In this document: piece after piece, positions 27,829-39,898 of the stretch
Layout: each line of letters begins with the position of its first letter
Position numbering within the stretch: the first letter of the stretch is position 1
Assembly (NCBI RefSeq): GCF_047948215.1
Contig: NC_134455.1
Location: forward strand, 345,736,997 to 345,800,996
Length of the DNA: 64,000 nucleotides
Direction of reading: 5' to 3'
DNA from: Lycorma delicatula
Lineage: Eukaryota; Arthropoda; Insecta; Hemiptera; Fulgoridae
Notes under the pieces: model-generated
What the model saw: the letters and a program-made list of their open reading frames with translations, nothing else
What the model was told of the DNA's origin: nothing
Databases searched by the model: none
Position numbers and translations under genes: made by a program

Positions 27829-27860
27829 TCCAAGATGGGTGTAAAGGGCCCATTCTTGGA
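27829..27860 (-). other. LINE 3'UTR hairpin A
   Basis: TCCAAGA-TGGG, a 9-nt loop TGTAAAGGG, then CCCA-T-TCTTGGA: 7-bp and 4-bp stems with a one-base bulge (plus-strand reading). The sister copy at 55565-55596 reads TCCGAGA/TCTCGGA, so the fourth pair changed from A-T to G-C with pairing kept. Confidence 0.7.
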
Positions 27861-28110
27861 TAACAAAAGACTAAAAAGATCTAATATAAAACTTAAAACT
27901 AAAACAACAAAATGAAATAAAACTTAGAACTAACACAAATTATATAATTAAAACTAGGTTAAAAATAAAAATTAAAAAGTTGAAATAAAACTTAAAACTA
28001 ACATCACTAAAATCTTACAACTAATATCACAGACAGTCTTTAAAATATTAAAAATAAAAAAAAATAAATAAATAAAATAAATAAAAAATAACTATATAAA
28101 ATTTAACAAT

Positions 28111-28143
28111 TCCGATAAGGAGTGTAAAAGGCTCCTAATCGGA
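28111..28143 (-). other. LINE 3'UTR hairpin B
   Basis: TCCGAT-A-AGGAG, loop TGTAAAAGG, CTCCT-A-ATCGGA. It has the same shape and nearly the same loop as hairpin A but different stem sequence. In the sister copy (55773-55808) the inner stem is GGGAG/CTCCC, again a paired A-T to G-C change; the outer stem is weaker there. Confidence 0.65.
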
Positions 28144-28243
28144 TAAAATAAAAAAAAATAAAAAAATAAAAAATAAACAATAAAAAAAAAATCAAAAACT
28201 TATTTAAAAACTCTTCTAGCATTAAAAAATATACGCAACGATA

Positions 28244-31200
28244 TTAAATTTTTTGTATTAACCCAGCGCTACGAAGAAATAAAAACAACCGGGTTAAAAT
28301 TTTATTATCATTGCACAAGACACCACGGATGTTTCTTGGTAGATTAAATTTACGACGCAACGCCGCATAACATATGCAATCCACAAGTATATGGTGCACA
28401 GTCATGGGGCAGTTGCATCGTGTGCATAGGGGTGCTTGTACTCTTATCATCAGGTAATCGTGTGTGATCCTCGTGTGTCCTATCCGCAATCGACAAAGGA
28501 CTACTTCCTCACGCCGAGTTTTTCCGTATGAGGTGTCCCATGGTAACACAGAATCTTTAATCTGTCTGAGTTTATTATCAACGGTAGCCGTCCAGTCACC
28601 TTGCCACCTTGCTCTTAATAATTGTTTTACATAGTTAATGAAATCAGAAGTAGCAACTCGGGTGGTGAAAGGAGGCTGGTTACATGCTTCTTTGGCAGCG
28701 GAATCTGCATGTTCATTACCTGGAATCCCTACGTGGCTAGGGACCCAGCAAAAACTTAATTCTGTGTTACGATTATTCAACTCAGCGATTGCGTTGTAAA
28801 TTTCAATGACGATAGGATGTTTGGAGTAAAAGTTTTTTAAGGCTTGGAGAGCACTACACGAGTCACTGCAAATAAGAATTTTTCTATATTTAGGGTTAAT
28901 GATGTTTAGAGCCTTATTTATAGCGTATAGTTCAGCGGTAAACACACTCGTAATACCGGGGAGTCCAAACATATAAGTTCTCTCATTAACAACAAATGCA
29001 CACCCAACTGTATCATTTTGTTTCGATCCATCAGTGTAAACAACCGCGTCTGGTTTCATCTTGGAGAGAACACACTGAAACACAATAGATGGTGTTGATT
29101 GTTTATTGTATGTGGTCAGGTCAAAATTAAAATTTATAAGGCTTATTCTCCACGGAGGATATGAGCAAGGATATATAGGAAAGAATGACGGTTTGTCAAC
29201 ATTTATATGCTGCAGCAGACGCCAGGTACGGATACCTACCGGTGCAGTACGACGTGGATGGTCCTCATACTTTCTTAGACTAGGATTTCTAAAGACTGAC
29301 TCAAGAGCCGGGTGATTTGGTTGTCCTCTGAGACGAGCAAAATATGATAATAAAAGCTGGTCTCGTCTATCCCAAAGTGATGGTTCACCACAGTCTACCA
29401 GTAAGCTTGCGACAGGACTAGATCTAAACGCGCCTGTGGCAAGCCGAAGGAAAGCATGATGTACACTATCCAGCATTTTAAGCACGGTTTGACGAGCTGA
29501 TGAGTAGGCCACACAACCGTAATCTAACCGGGAGCGAACAAAGGAATAGTAAAAACGTATCATACATGATCTATCGGCTCCCCAGTTGGTGTTAGTAAGG
29601 ACTCGCATCATATCTAGAATTTTGGAACATTTTGTTTTCAATTCTTTTAAATGTTTGACCCAAGTAAGACGGCTATCAAAAATTAAACCTAAAAACTTAA
29701 CGTAATTAGAGATAGTAATAGTCTCACCGTTCAAAAAAATTTGCGGAATAGAAGGGTTTCGTAGCCGAGAAAAAACTACACATTTTGTTTTTTCAGATGA
29801 AAATGTGAAACCAGTAATCCTGGACCAAGCTTCAAGGTGATATATAGTGTTCTGCAGTAGTCTCTCTGCTGTAGGTGCCGAACGGCTTGCAATGTAGATA
29901 GCAAAGTCGTCAGCAAATAGAGAGCATGAGACAGGAGCCTGAACACATTTGGTAATATCATTTATGACTACAGAAAATAAGGTGGCACTTAATACACTAC
30001 CTTGGGGCACTCTATTCTCCAAGATGACACTATCTGAGAGCGAATCATCCACACGAACACGAGCCGTTCGGTGATTTAAGAATCCCCGGATAAAAGCAAG
30101 CATATTGCCCTTGATTCCCCATTTTTGGAGAGTGTTAAGAATACCACGTCGCCAGGCTGTGTCATACGCCTTTTTTTATATCAAAGAAGATAGCGACGAG
30201 GTGTTGCCGATTGAGGAAAGCGTTTTGTATGGCTGTTTCTAGTGACACTAAATGGTCAATGGAAGATCGTCCTTGTCGAAAACCACACTGTTCTGGAGAT
30301 AGAAAGCCATGTTTCTCCAAGTACCATGTAAGTCTGCGGTTTATCATTCTCTCCATTATTTTACACAAAACGCTTGTTAATGAAATAGGGCGGTAGCTTG
30401 AGGGGTTCGTCTGGTCTTTACCAGGTTTTAGTACTGGTATAATAAATGCTTCTGACCAGCCGGGTGGGAAGACTTGTTCGGAGAATAAACCGTTGAAAAT
30501 ATTCAAAAGTTGTTGTAGTGCCGAATTAGGAAGGTGTGAAAGCATGGAAAGGCGAATGTTGTCCGGTCCAGGGGAAGTGTCCCGTGAATTTTTAAGTGCA
30601 TGTAACAATTCTTTAAATACGAATGGAGTGTTTAATTCACCAACCGAATCACCAATGTTTAACGATAACTCCTCCATTTGTATCTTGTACCGTTGAAAAT
30701 CGTTATTATATGATGAGGTGAGAGACACCGAGCGGAAAGATTTTGCTAGACTATTTGCCACTTCCGAGGATGATGAAAGGAGTTCTCCTTCATCAATAAG
30801 ACCAAGAATAGATTGTTTCGGTGATCCGAAGATTGCACGAATTTTCTTCCATACAGTAGACGTGGAAGTAGTGCGTGAGATAGTGCTCACGTATTTCGTC
30901 CATGAATTCCTCTTAGCGTCCAAGAATACTCGACGGCACACCGCTCTAGCCCTGCGATATAAATTTAGATGTTCTGTTGTGGGCCTACGATTAAATTTAC
31001 GTAGTGCCTGCCGTCGATTCCTAATAGCATTTTTGCATTCATCGTTCCACCATGGAACGAAAGGACGTCTAGGATTACCCGATGTTTGTGGGATATATCT
31101 GTTGGCATTTTTAAGTATCATGGACGTAAAAGAAGAATATTGGTCGAGGATGTCCGCTCCATCGTCATACTGAGATTGGAATGCTTTGCAGTATCCGTTC

Positions 31201-31891
31201 CAATCTGCCTTTTCAACAATCCATCTCCGTGGCATTCTTTTAATCTCGCAGTCTACACCGAAACTAATAATAATTGGTCTATGATCACTGCCGTGATAGT
31301 CATCACAAATCGACCAATTAATATGAGGGAGTACATTCGGTGAGCATATGGAAAGATCAAGGTTAGATACAGCACCAGTTGATAAGGACATAAATGTGTG
31401 TGATCCATTATTCAGTAGGCAAAGGTCAAAATCTTGTCTCAATCTGTTTATCATATTTCCTCGAGTGGAGCAGAAGGTTGAGCCCCAGGAAATATGATGG
31501 GCATTGAAGTCTCCTACTATTAACGATGGAGATGGTATTTGTGTAAGGAGATTTGAGACATCTAAAGCACTGAACACAGTGTTCGTAAACAGTGCAGTAA
31601 AGTGACCTTTACTGCAATAGCAGGAATGACAGTGGTTAGTTGAATTCTTGTAGCTGACACCCCATTCTTCATGAAAATCGCTACTCCACCACTCTCCCTA
31701 CTGTCTACTAGGCAGTCGTATCTCTCGCAGAAGTATCCTCTAAGTGTAATTCGGTCATGTTGTAGAAGGTGAGTTTCCTGGAAACACATGATTAGTGGAT
31801 CATGTGTGTGCGCCAGTACTCTAATATCTTCAATGCGGGACCGAATACCTCTAACATTCCACTGAATAATGTTCATAAGTGTAAAAAACAA
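28244..31891 (-). pseudogene. LINE ORF2: AP endonuclease, reverse transcriptase, RNase H (disabled)
   Basis: ORF2 would nick target DNA, copy the element RNA and remove the RNA strand. It is in three frames. Part 1 (31891-31562) starts the endonuclease with NIIQWNVRGIRSR and CFQETHL. Part 2 (31577-30162) has VGDFNAHH and SDHRPI of the endonuclease, then the RT fingers (PGPDNIRLSML, RPISLTSVLCKIMERM, CGFRQGRSSIDHL), ending at FFDIKK. Part 3 (30103-28244, frame open from ~30171) has the RT box FADDFAIY, the RNase H residues in YTDGS, TAELYAI, CSDSCSAL and GNEHADSAAKEA, and a C-terminal CTRC-x8-H-x4-C element. One extra A in a run at 30171-30177 shifts the frame just before the first RT aspartate (KKAYDTAW in the other frame). 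The endonuclease break near 31570 seems to include a small deletion. About 1,215 codons in all. Confidence 0.9.
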
Positions 31892-31924
31892 ATAAAAAAA
31901 TAAATTTCGGGAACTATATAAAAA

Positions 31925-33493
31925 TTAGTTGTACGTGATTCGGTTTATCTTTTTTGAATTTTTTATTTTAAAGAACTCCGATGCCCTAGGGTCGGGTGGT
32001 TCTTCAACCATATCCTCCAGTATATGAGGTGATGGTGGAGGAGATTTATTTGAATGGGATGCTGTAGTTGACATCCCAGAAGAGATAGTTACGTGGGTTC
32101 CCTTTATGGGGAGCTTATTAGGTGGCTTACTGCCAGCTGTGATAGTCGCTATTCGTGGCGGTACGATTTTGGGAATAGGAACTTTCGTATGTATCATACT
32201 GTTTGATTCACTAGCTGCGACGGAGGACTTTTTATTCATTTTTGTCAGCTCTGAGATAGTGGCTGTAAGTGAAGCTACTTGATCAGATAGCATCTGAACA
32301 AGTTTTTTAAGCTCATTGCAGGATCCGCACTGCTGATTATTAGCATTTGTAGGAATTTGTTTAGTTGTAGCGGTGGCAAAAGATACGTCTGGTTTAACCA
32401 GGTTCCGTGAGTTGTTTATCTTTTTATATTCTCTACGTGCAGCCGGAAAAGATAGTTTTTGCTCCGTACAGATTTTGAGAATTGCCTTTTCTTCTTTAAA
32501 AGTTGGGCAATCTCGGGAGCGGGCTGTATGTGGACCACTGCAGTTTGCACATTTTTCACTTTCTTCGCAGTTAGTGTCGTTGTGACCTTCTTTACCACAT
32601 CAAGCACAGATCTCAGTTTTCGTGCAAGATGTTGTAGTATGACCAAAACCTTGGCATCTGAAACATCGCCGTGGGTTGGGTATGAATGGTCGTACCCGAA
32701 CCGAGAGGTAACCCACTTTAATCTTTTCTGGTGGAACAGGGAGACTGAATGTTAATATAAGAGACGGTGTCGGTTCTTCTGTTCCATTCTGCCGTTTCAT
32801 TATACGTTTCACTTCAACAACATCTTGGTGGCAAAGCTCGTCAACTATTTCAGAGATATCTATATCTAGAAGGTCTCTACAAAAAATTACACCCCGGCTC
32901 GTATTTAGCGTTTTGTGGCATTCTGCGCTTATATTTATGCCACCCATATTACGGAGACGTAAGATAGATCGACTCTGTTCATCGTTGAATGTTTCAACCA
33001 GAATCGATCGGTCACGTAATTTCCTGATATTCTTAGGGGAGCCACTTGCACCTGTTAGGGTTTTATTTATAAGGAAGGGTGAAACCTTTTGGAGGGAGCC
33101 ACCTTCCTGACTATTTCGGAGAACAATGAATCGAATATTTTTAGTGTTCATGTTTAAAGATTTGTAGTTCTCTTCCATAGGACTTTTATCCTCATCAGAT
33201 ACAGCTGACCGAGGTCTCTTCGCAAGACATAATTTGGTGGTTTTTTCAGATGGACCACCAACCATCATTGTGTTTATTGTTGGAACTGAAATTTTGGTCC
33301 CACGAGTACCGGCGAAAAATGGACCACTCCAGCAGAGCGCACGCGTACTGGAGCTAGAGCTAAGTACAACTGGGTTCGCCCTGGTGCCCAGAGGACATCG
33401 TTCAAGACTCACTACGTAGAGCCATTCACCCATCGGCACGATTTGTTCCCACCTTGGGTTACGGTTGCGTTTCGTAAGATGTCGCAACACCAC
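31925..33493 (-). pseudogene. LINE ORF1: gag-like RNA-binding protein with zinc knuckles (one stop)
   Basis: A single frame of about 522 codons from ATG at 33493 to the stop at 31925. The N-terminal part is basic and Ser/Arg-rich. The middle (about residues 120-270) matches the gag-like fold region found before zinc knuckles. Then come CCHC knuckles, CFRCQGFGHTTTSC and C-A-stop-CGKEGHNDTNC, probably followed by a third, CANCSGPHTARSRDC. The TGA at 32600-32602 replaces the third residue of the second knuckle (C-x2-C), leaving all ligands in place; CGA to TGA is the simplest change. The C-terminal part is a leucine-containing, possibly coiled stretch (MLSDQVASLTATISEL) and a Pro/Ser-rich tail. 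ORF2 starts 33 nt after its stop. Confidence 0.88.
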
Positions 33494-33706
33494 CGAGTGT
33501 TAATGTAAGAAATATCAGTGTAGGATGTTGTTGTGTAATTGTGTAAGTGTGTATGTTGTAATTTATGTAGTGTTCTTGGTGTAGTATATGTGTATAATGT
33601 AAAGTGTTCTGCAGCTCACTGTATAGTGGGAAGAATAGCTGCAGAGGCTAGGCCCGTGGGGACGCCAACCCCCAAAGTCTTAAAGAATAAGACTCCCCGT
33701 CGGGGT
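33494..33706 (-). other. LINE 5'UTR with stacked hairpins
   Basis: The extreme 5' end (plus 33676-33705) is two adjoining perfect hairpins: AGTCTTA-AAGAA-TAAGACT and CCCCG-T-CGGGG. A third, CTGCAGCT...AGCTGCAG at 33609-33644, encloses CACTGTATAGTG. Structured 5' ends, including self-cleaving ribozymes, occur in several LINE clades. Whether this is one is not shown by the sequence. Promoter function is expected here in a full-length element. Confidence 0.6.
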
Positions 33707-33716
33707 TTTTCAGTAT
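33707..33716. repeat. Target-site duplication, right of the 6 kb LINE
   Basis: TTTTCAGTAT, the partner of 27637-27646. Confidence 0.93.
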
Positions 33717-34777
33717 CATGATGTTGCTGTGAAACAGAAAGCACAATTCAATTACCAGTTCCAAAAAATCAGCGATTGTCATTCAAACAAAAATTACATG
33801 CATAGAAATTCTCAGTGAAAGCATATAGTGCAAACAGTTTCTGAAAACCAGAAGAATTGTGAAAGGTCACTCACCAAGTTTAGATCAAGATAGGATTCAA
33901 CCATCTTTCCAACAAAGTCCAAAACGTTCAGATCATAATGGTATTAAACTAAATACTCCTAAAAGCACTGTCCGTGCAGCTATTCCATGAAATTAAATCT
34001 AATGATAATTCACAAGTTCAGTTTGCGTAACATCTGTAACAACCATGTTAAGACTTCACTGCAACTATCTACAGCACATTTTATTTTCTGATGAAGCAAC
34101 ATTTCACATTCATAGAGTTGTGAATTACCTTAATTGATGAGTTTGTGGAATTTTGTCTGCAACTGTCAAAAAGCCAATGTTTGGTTGGTATCGTGCATAA
34201 TCAAATTTTTGGGCCATTTTTCCCATGAGCAGACTTAATGGGTATAGGGTACATGTTAAGAGAACTTAGTGTTAACATATATTGGGAATATGGAGGGCCT
34301 AACTTTTCAACAGGATGGAGCCCCTGCACATCATGCAGAAGTTGTGCAAACTGCACTCGATGACGAGTTCCTAGAAGGCTGGTTAGTGCATAAATGCCAG
34401 TTATTGCATTAGTGTTTTGCTAGTTGTGAAAGAACTTAACTTTTGACAAACAAAGATCTCTGGTAAGAAAGTGGTTGACAAGCATATTTAATAAATAATA
34501 TGGCCACCTTTCTCTTATTTATTACGATTAGGGTTATTCAGGATCAATGAATCAGAACTGTCATATAAAAAAATTAAGATTACATATCATATGAGACAAA
34601 AAAAAGCTAACAAAGATTTGTTTTCTGTGTATAAACAAATGATTGATGCCATAAAGTGTGCAGACAACCTGAAAAACTGGCATAGCCAAACAGGCAATAA
34701 GTCAGACCATTCACATCAAGTACCCCATACCAGTCTTACTAGTGAGGAGTGAAATGGTTTTCTGTTGCTTTCTTCAC

Positions 34778-34943
34778 TAAGTAAAATATATATATATATA
34801 TAGCAATTCATTCTGCAGAGGATGCGATGAATGTTTTGTAGCATGTGTGAAAAATACCATGCCTGGGATTTGAACCCAGGACCTGCAGGTGAAAGGCCAA
34901 AATGCTACCACTTGCGCCACAGAGGCCAGTAAGTAAAATATAT
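34778..34943 (-). mobile_element. tRNA-derived SINE, copy 6
   Basis: Same SINE and target duplication (34778 and 34930), AT tail about 17 nt. Confidence 0.85.
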
Positions 34944-35685
34944 TGTTATACATCAACATGCCAAGACTACCAAAGTGCAGTATTTCTGCAAGTGACAGCA
35001 TTTTATTCACCTCAAGGACTGAATGTGTACTTTACATTCTCTGCATGACAGTTACAAATAGAACTCTTTATGACTTAACATTAAATTTAATTTCATATAG
35101 TAGACACAAAAGTCAAGGACAGTGCTTTTAGAAACATTTATTTGATTACTACCATTATAAACTTAACATTTTGCAGGAAAGATGGTCAAATATCTATCTG
35201 TGATCTAGGTCTGGTGAGTGTCTTTTCAAAATGCTTCCAGTTTTCAAAAACTGTGCACCACTTTTGTTTGCTTTGTTATTGAGAAATTTTTTGTAAGACT
35301 GTCACTGATTTTTTCTCTGTGACTGGTAATTGAATTGTGCTTTCTCTTTTATAGCAACATCATGGTAGCCAGAACACATAACAGCTTGGTCTGTGTTACA
35401 GTCAAATGCAGCACCTGACTGAGAATGCCTAAAATGGAAATTAATCGTTGCTGCTTCAAAGTTATACATAAAACATTATTTAATGCTGCAAAATAAAAAC
35501 TATATTCATTCATGAATATAGTTTTATTTTTATTTTTTTTCTAGAGTAAAATTAAAGAAAACTTTGTTTTCTTTATAATATGAGAAAGGAAGAAGATTGT
35601 GCATATTTTAGCTGAATGTTCAATATTAACAGAACTGAAGTTGAGACATTTTCAAAGAATTTTGATGTTGGATATTGTAAATATT
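34944..35685 (-). pseudogene. Right inverted arm, copy 6
   Basis: Counterpart of 3525-4267: inverted mariner relic and LINE-tail scrap. Confidence 0.78.
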
Positions 35686-38584
35686 TTCACATGTTTGCGG
35701 CTCGTTCATGATATTGAGATCTTGACAATTTAAAATGTTTGTGTAATTACAATTTATTGGTTTAACAACATAAGTAAAACAAGACAAATCAATAATGATA
35801 ATGGCAATAGTAATAATAATAATAACAAACGACAGCAGTAAAACAAATAATAAGTAATACCAATCACAACTGCAATAATAATCAGAATAATAATGACGAC
35901 AACAGCAAACAATAATAATAATAAACAGTGATAACATAAAAACAGAATTTAAAGTATCATCAGGATTTACTCACAGGTAGATAAATAATGAAAACCAGAA
36001 TTCAGCCCCATTGACAAAAGACATTAGCATGACCGCTAGTCTTAACACTTTTAACTACTATTCTTGTATTAACAACAATCAATAGTGCAATAAATAAGAT
36101 GAGTATAAAGTTCTCTTGCTGCAAATACCTTTGTTGTTTACAAATAAAACTACCCCAACAGTTAATGAATGAAATTTAGTACATTATCTCTTTCCACTTA
36201 CAGTCTACAGTAACTCACCAAACCATTTCTCATTTTCATGTACTGTCCAGACTGGAATTACTTGTGGACGTCATGTGTATCCTTCACTGACCTCCTTGCA
36301 GAATACTCCCGCTTCAAACTCGCATAATAACTATTGTAATGCTCTCATCTTACAGATTGATGTCATAACATCTCAATTAGATGGATTCACAGAACTGATT
36401 TTTAACTGGTATTCCCCAGAGCATTTATACTCCTATCCTCTTTACCTGTTGGACCAGACCCAACTTGAAGTGTGGGAATGATTGACCACCCTCACATTTT
36501 CCCATGAAATTCCTAACCTTGGTTTGCACATATATTCTGATTATAGTTTCCAGCATCAAAAAGAAAGTACTGATACTGGATGCTGATCATTTATTTTTTA
36601 ATTAATTATTTAAATAAAATAAATCTTAAAAATCACATTTCTAATTTTATTACACACTAATAAAAACCCATTGAACAAATCCTGACAACAGTGAACCATT
36701 TTATACTTGGTTGGTAGTCGACGTGTTAAAGATACAGGATGTCATTTTGTTCACAACAAAAGGGATTTTATGTAACACGGCCCAACAAAACTAATATGTA
36801 AGGAGCTATTAAGGATTGAAAAGTTTAAATGGTTGCCATTTTGGAACTTTCAAGGGTAAAATTTTTTTTTATAGATGTCTAGTAAAAAATGTACACCAAA
36901 TTTCACTAAAATATCTCGGTCTGTTCTTAAGATATAGATTTTATTAAGTAAACACAAAATTGTGGAAAGAGGAGAAAATGACGCAAGACAGATAATTAGC
37001 TTACATGAATCTTTCTTTTTATTTATACTGATGTCCTGAATCAGTATCTTAAGTTTAGCTAGATACTTAATGCAGAATACGTAATCATTTTATTGAATAT
37101 TTAATCATTCTCTGGAATTATCAATTTATAATCAAGGACTATCGATAAAATACTGCTAGTCATGTCAACAATAATAGACATGATCATTTTCTTAATAACT
37201 GAAGAATTTATATCTTCTCAAATAGCAAAGAAATCCAAAATTAATTCAGATACATAGTTTCAACATGATGGGGAATTAATTGCAGAGCTAGGCAAACGAT
37301 GAATGGTCTAGTAAACAACTATGTACATACTACATTATCTCCAGACATGATTATATTGCTGGGGCTGAAAAAATATGGAGCAATCGTGTGAGGAGACTTT
37401 TTAAAACTTTTTCTTGTAGAGTCATATGAAGTATAAGTATTCAATAATTGACCACCGTAAAACATTAAGGTTAGCAAATTTGTAACAAAGTAACTATAAT
37501 TCCTGTTGATATTTTATGCACGTCATTGGATGAAAAATTTACAAATTTTAGAGGTTGCTGCCTTCAGGTTGTAGTGTTTGGAACTTAGAATGTTTTAAAG
37601 TTACAGTTAAATGACATTAAATGAAATGCAAATTCATAGTAATTTTTTTAAAAATTAAAATTCAACTGTAAACAAATTTATAAATTTTTAAAATTGCTTG
37701 TTTTACTAAAAAAAAATCATACTTCTTAAAAACCTATTTGTCTCCTTATCTGTTTCATTCCCAATATGAGTTATTGTTAACCCCTTACCAGTCTGACGGA
37801 ATATTCAGACATAGTTGAAGTGCACAATTAGGGCCTTTTGTCAAAATATTCAGACAAACTTTTTATGTGGTTTTAATTCATTCTCTATCATAATATCTTG
37901 TCATTTTTGTAACTTTTTTTTACTATTAGTTTGTAATGATAGCGCTAGTTATTAGTTTTTAATACATGTACATTGAGGGGTGTTCTTGTGTATTTGATCA
38001 TAATCAGCTGACCCGGCTGATATGGCAAGTTGTTTAGTTACAGTGTACTGTGTAGTCAGACTGTGAGCACTATATTTCTTATTATACCTAAAAATTCTAT
38101 AAATATGTGTGTATATAAATAAGCGTATAATTGTCTCAATATTTTGTGTGTAGGCAAAATTATAAAGCTAATTGCATAAATATTTTGTATATACATGACT
38201 AAAATTCCATGAATTAAAATGTTTTGGCATGCAAAAAAAAATGTTTTTAAATTACATTTCAGATCATTATTAGTCTCATATTATTTTCAATAACTTAAAT
38301 CCTTCATTTTTCTTTTTTTATACACACAACTACTATTGATAAAGTGAATTAATTTAATTGCAGGTGAATTCTTAAATCAAACTATAAGGTTCTTCCAAAC
38401 ATATTTACAATAGCCAACATCAAAATTCTTTGAAAATGTCTCGATTTCAGTTCTGTTAATAATGAACATTCAGCTACAAAATGCTCCATATCCTTTCTTC
38501 CTCATATTATTTTATTTTCATTCTCATTTTCAAAAAACCATTTACAAGAATGTAGTTTTGACTATTCTTTAAATAATTCCATAC

Positions 38585-39456
38585 CAGGTGTCCAAAAAAA
38601 CTCTGGGATTTCAAGAATGAATATAGTTTTTATTTTGCAGCACTAAATAATTTTTTATGAGTAATTTTGAAGCAACAATTAATTTTCATTTTAGACATTC
38701 TCAGTCAGATATCTGCATTTCACTGTAGCACAGACTAAGCTGTTAATGAGCTCTAGCTTTTCAGTATCATGATGTTGCTGTGAAACAGAAAGCACAATTC
38801 AATTACCAGTTCAAAAAATCAGCGATTGTCATTCAAACAAAAATTACATGCATAGAAATTCTCAGTGAAAGCATATAGTGCAAACAGTTTCTGAAAACCA
38901 GAAGAATTGTGCAAGGTCACTCACCAAGTTTAGATCAAGATAGGATTCAACCATCTTTCCAACAAAGTCCAAAAGGTTCAGATCATAATGGTATTAAACT
39001 AAATACTCCTAAAAGCACTGTCCGTGCAGCTATTCCATGAAATTAAATCTAATGATAATTCACAGTTTGCGTAACATCTGTAACAACCATGTTAAGACTT
39101 CACTGCAACTATCTACAGCACATTTTATTTTCTGATGAAGCAACATTTCACATTCATAGAGTTGTGAATTACCTTAATTGATGAGTTTGTGGAATTTTGT
39201 CTGCAACTGTCTAAAAGCCAATGTTTGGTTGGTATCGTGCATAATCAAATTTTTGGGCCATTTTTCCCATGAGCAGACTTAATGGGTATAGGGTACATGT
39301 TAAGAGAACTTAGTGTTAACATATATTGGGAATATGGAGGGCCTAATTTTTCAACAGGATGGAGCCCCTGCACATCATGCAGAAGTTGTGCAAACTGCAC
39401 TCGATGACGAGTTCCTAGAAGGCTGGTTAGTGCATAAATGCCAGTTATTGCATTAG
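38585..39456 (+). pseudogene. Mariner-like transposase relic, left arm, copy 7
   Basis: Equivalent relic with the QDGAPAH motif near 39355. A small deletion (CACAGTTTGCG) lies near 39061. Confidence 0.8.
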
Positions 39457-39821
39457 TGTTTTGCTAGTTGTGAAAGAACTTAACTTTTGACAAACAAAGA
39501 TCTCTGGTAAGAAAGTGGTTGACAAGCATATTTAATAAATAATATGGCCACCTTTCTCTTATTTATTACGATTAGGGTTATTCAGGATCAATGAATCAGA
39601 ACTGTCATATAAAAAAATTAAGATTACATATCATATGAGACAAAAAAAAGCTAATAAAGATTTGTTTTCTGTGTATAAACAAATGATTGATGCCATAAAG
39701 TGTGCAGACAACCTGAAAAACTGGCATAGCCAAACAGGCAATAAGTCAGACCATTCACATCAAGTACCCCATACCAGGCTTACTAGTGAGGAGTGAAATG
39801 GTTTTCTGTTGCTTTCTTCAC

Positions 39822-39826
39822 TAAGT

Positions 39827-39898
<72 letters not shown>

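Larger units (their letters stand above)
27647..33706 (-). mobile_element. Full-length I-group-type non-LTR retrotransposon (LINE), 6.06 kb
   Basis: A complete LINE inserted antisense in copy 6. In its own direction: 5'UTR (33706-33494) with stacked hairpins; ORF1 (gag-like, two zinc knuckles) at 33493-31925; a short spacer; ORF2 (endonuclease, reverse transcriptase, RNase H, Cys/His tail) at 31891-28244; 3'UTR with three hairpins; and an A-rich tail next to the target duplication. The combination of APE endonuclease, RT and RNase H with a separate zinc-knuckle ORF1 fits the I/R1/LOA group. The clade cannot be fixed without a tree. It is disabled by a stop in ORF1 and two frame breaks in ORF2. 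Confidence 0.92.
27465..34412 (+). pseudogene. Mariner-like relic, left arm, copy 6, interrupted by LINE
   Basis: Mariner relic sequence occupies 27465-27646 and 33707-34412. The LINE at 27647-33706 landed in it, at TTTTCAGTAT. The DGAP and SDEATFH motifs lie in the part right of the LINE (~34100-34350). Confidence 0.8.
25358..36477. repeat. Macrosatellite unit, copy 6, split by a LINE
   Basis: Unit sequence runs 25358-27646 and resumes at 33707-36477. Between them lies a 6.06 kb LINE flanked by a 10-bp duplication of unit sequence. Without the LINE and one duplicate the unit is about 5.05 kb. Only this copy carries the insertion, so it came after array amplification. The AAT tract is the shortest (about 4 triplets). 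Confidence 0.95.

Noticed and set aside
30211..33721. Plus-strand ORFs of 60-151 codons across the 6 kb LINE.
   Set aside because: All are shadows of the minus-strand LINE frames, which carry coherent domain motifs.
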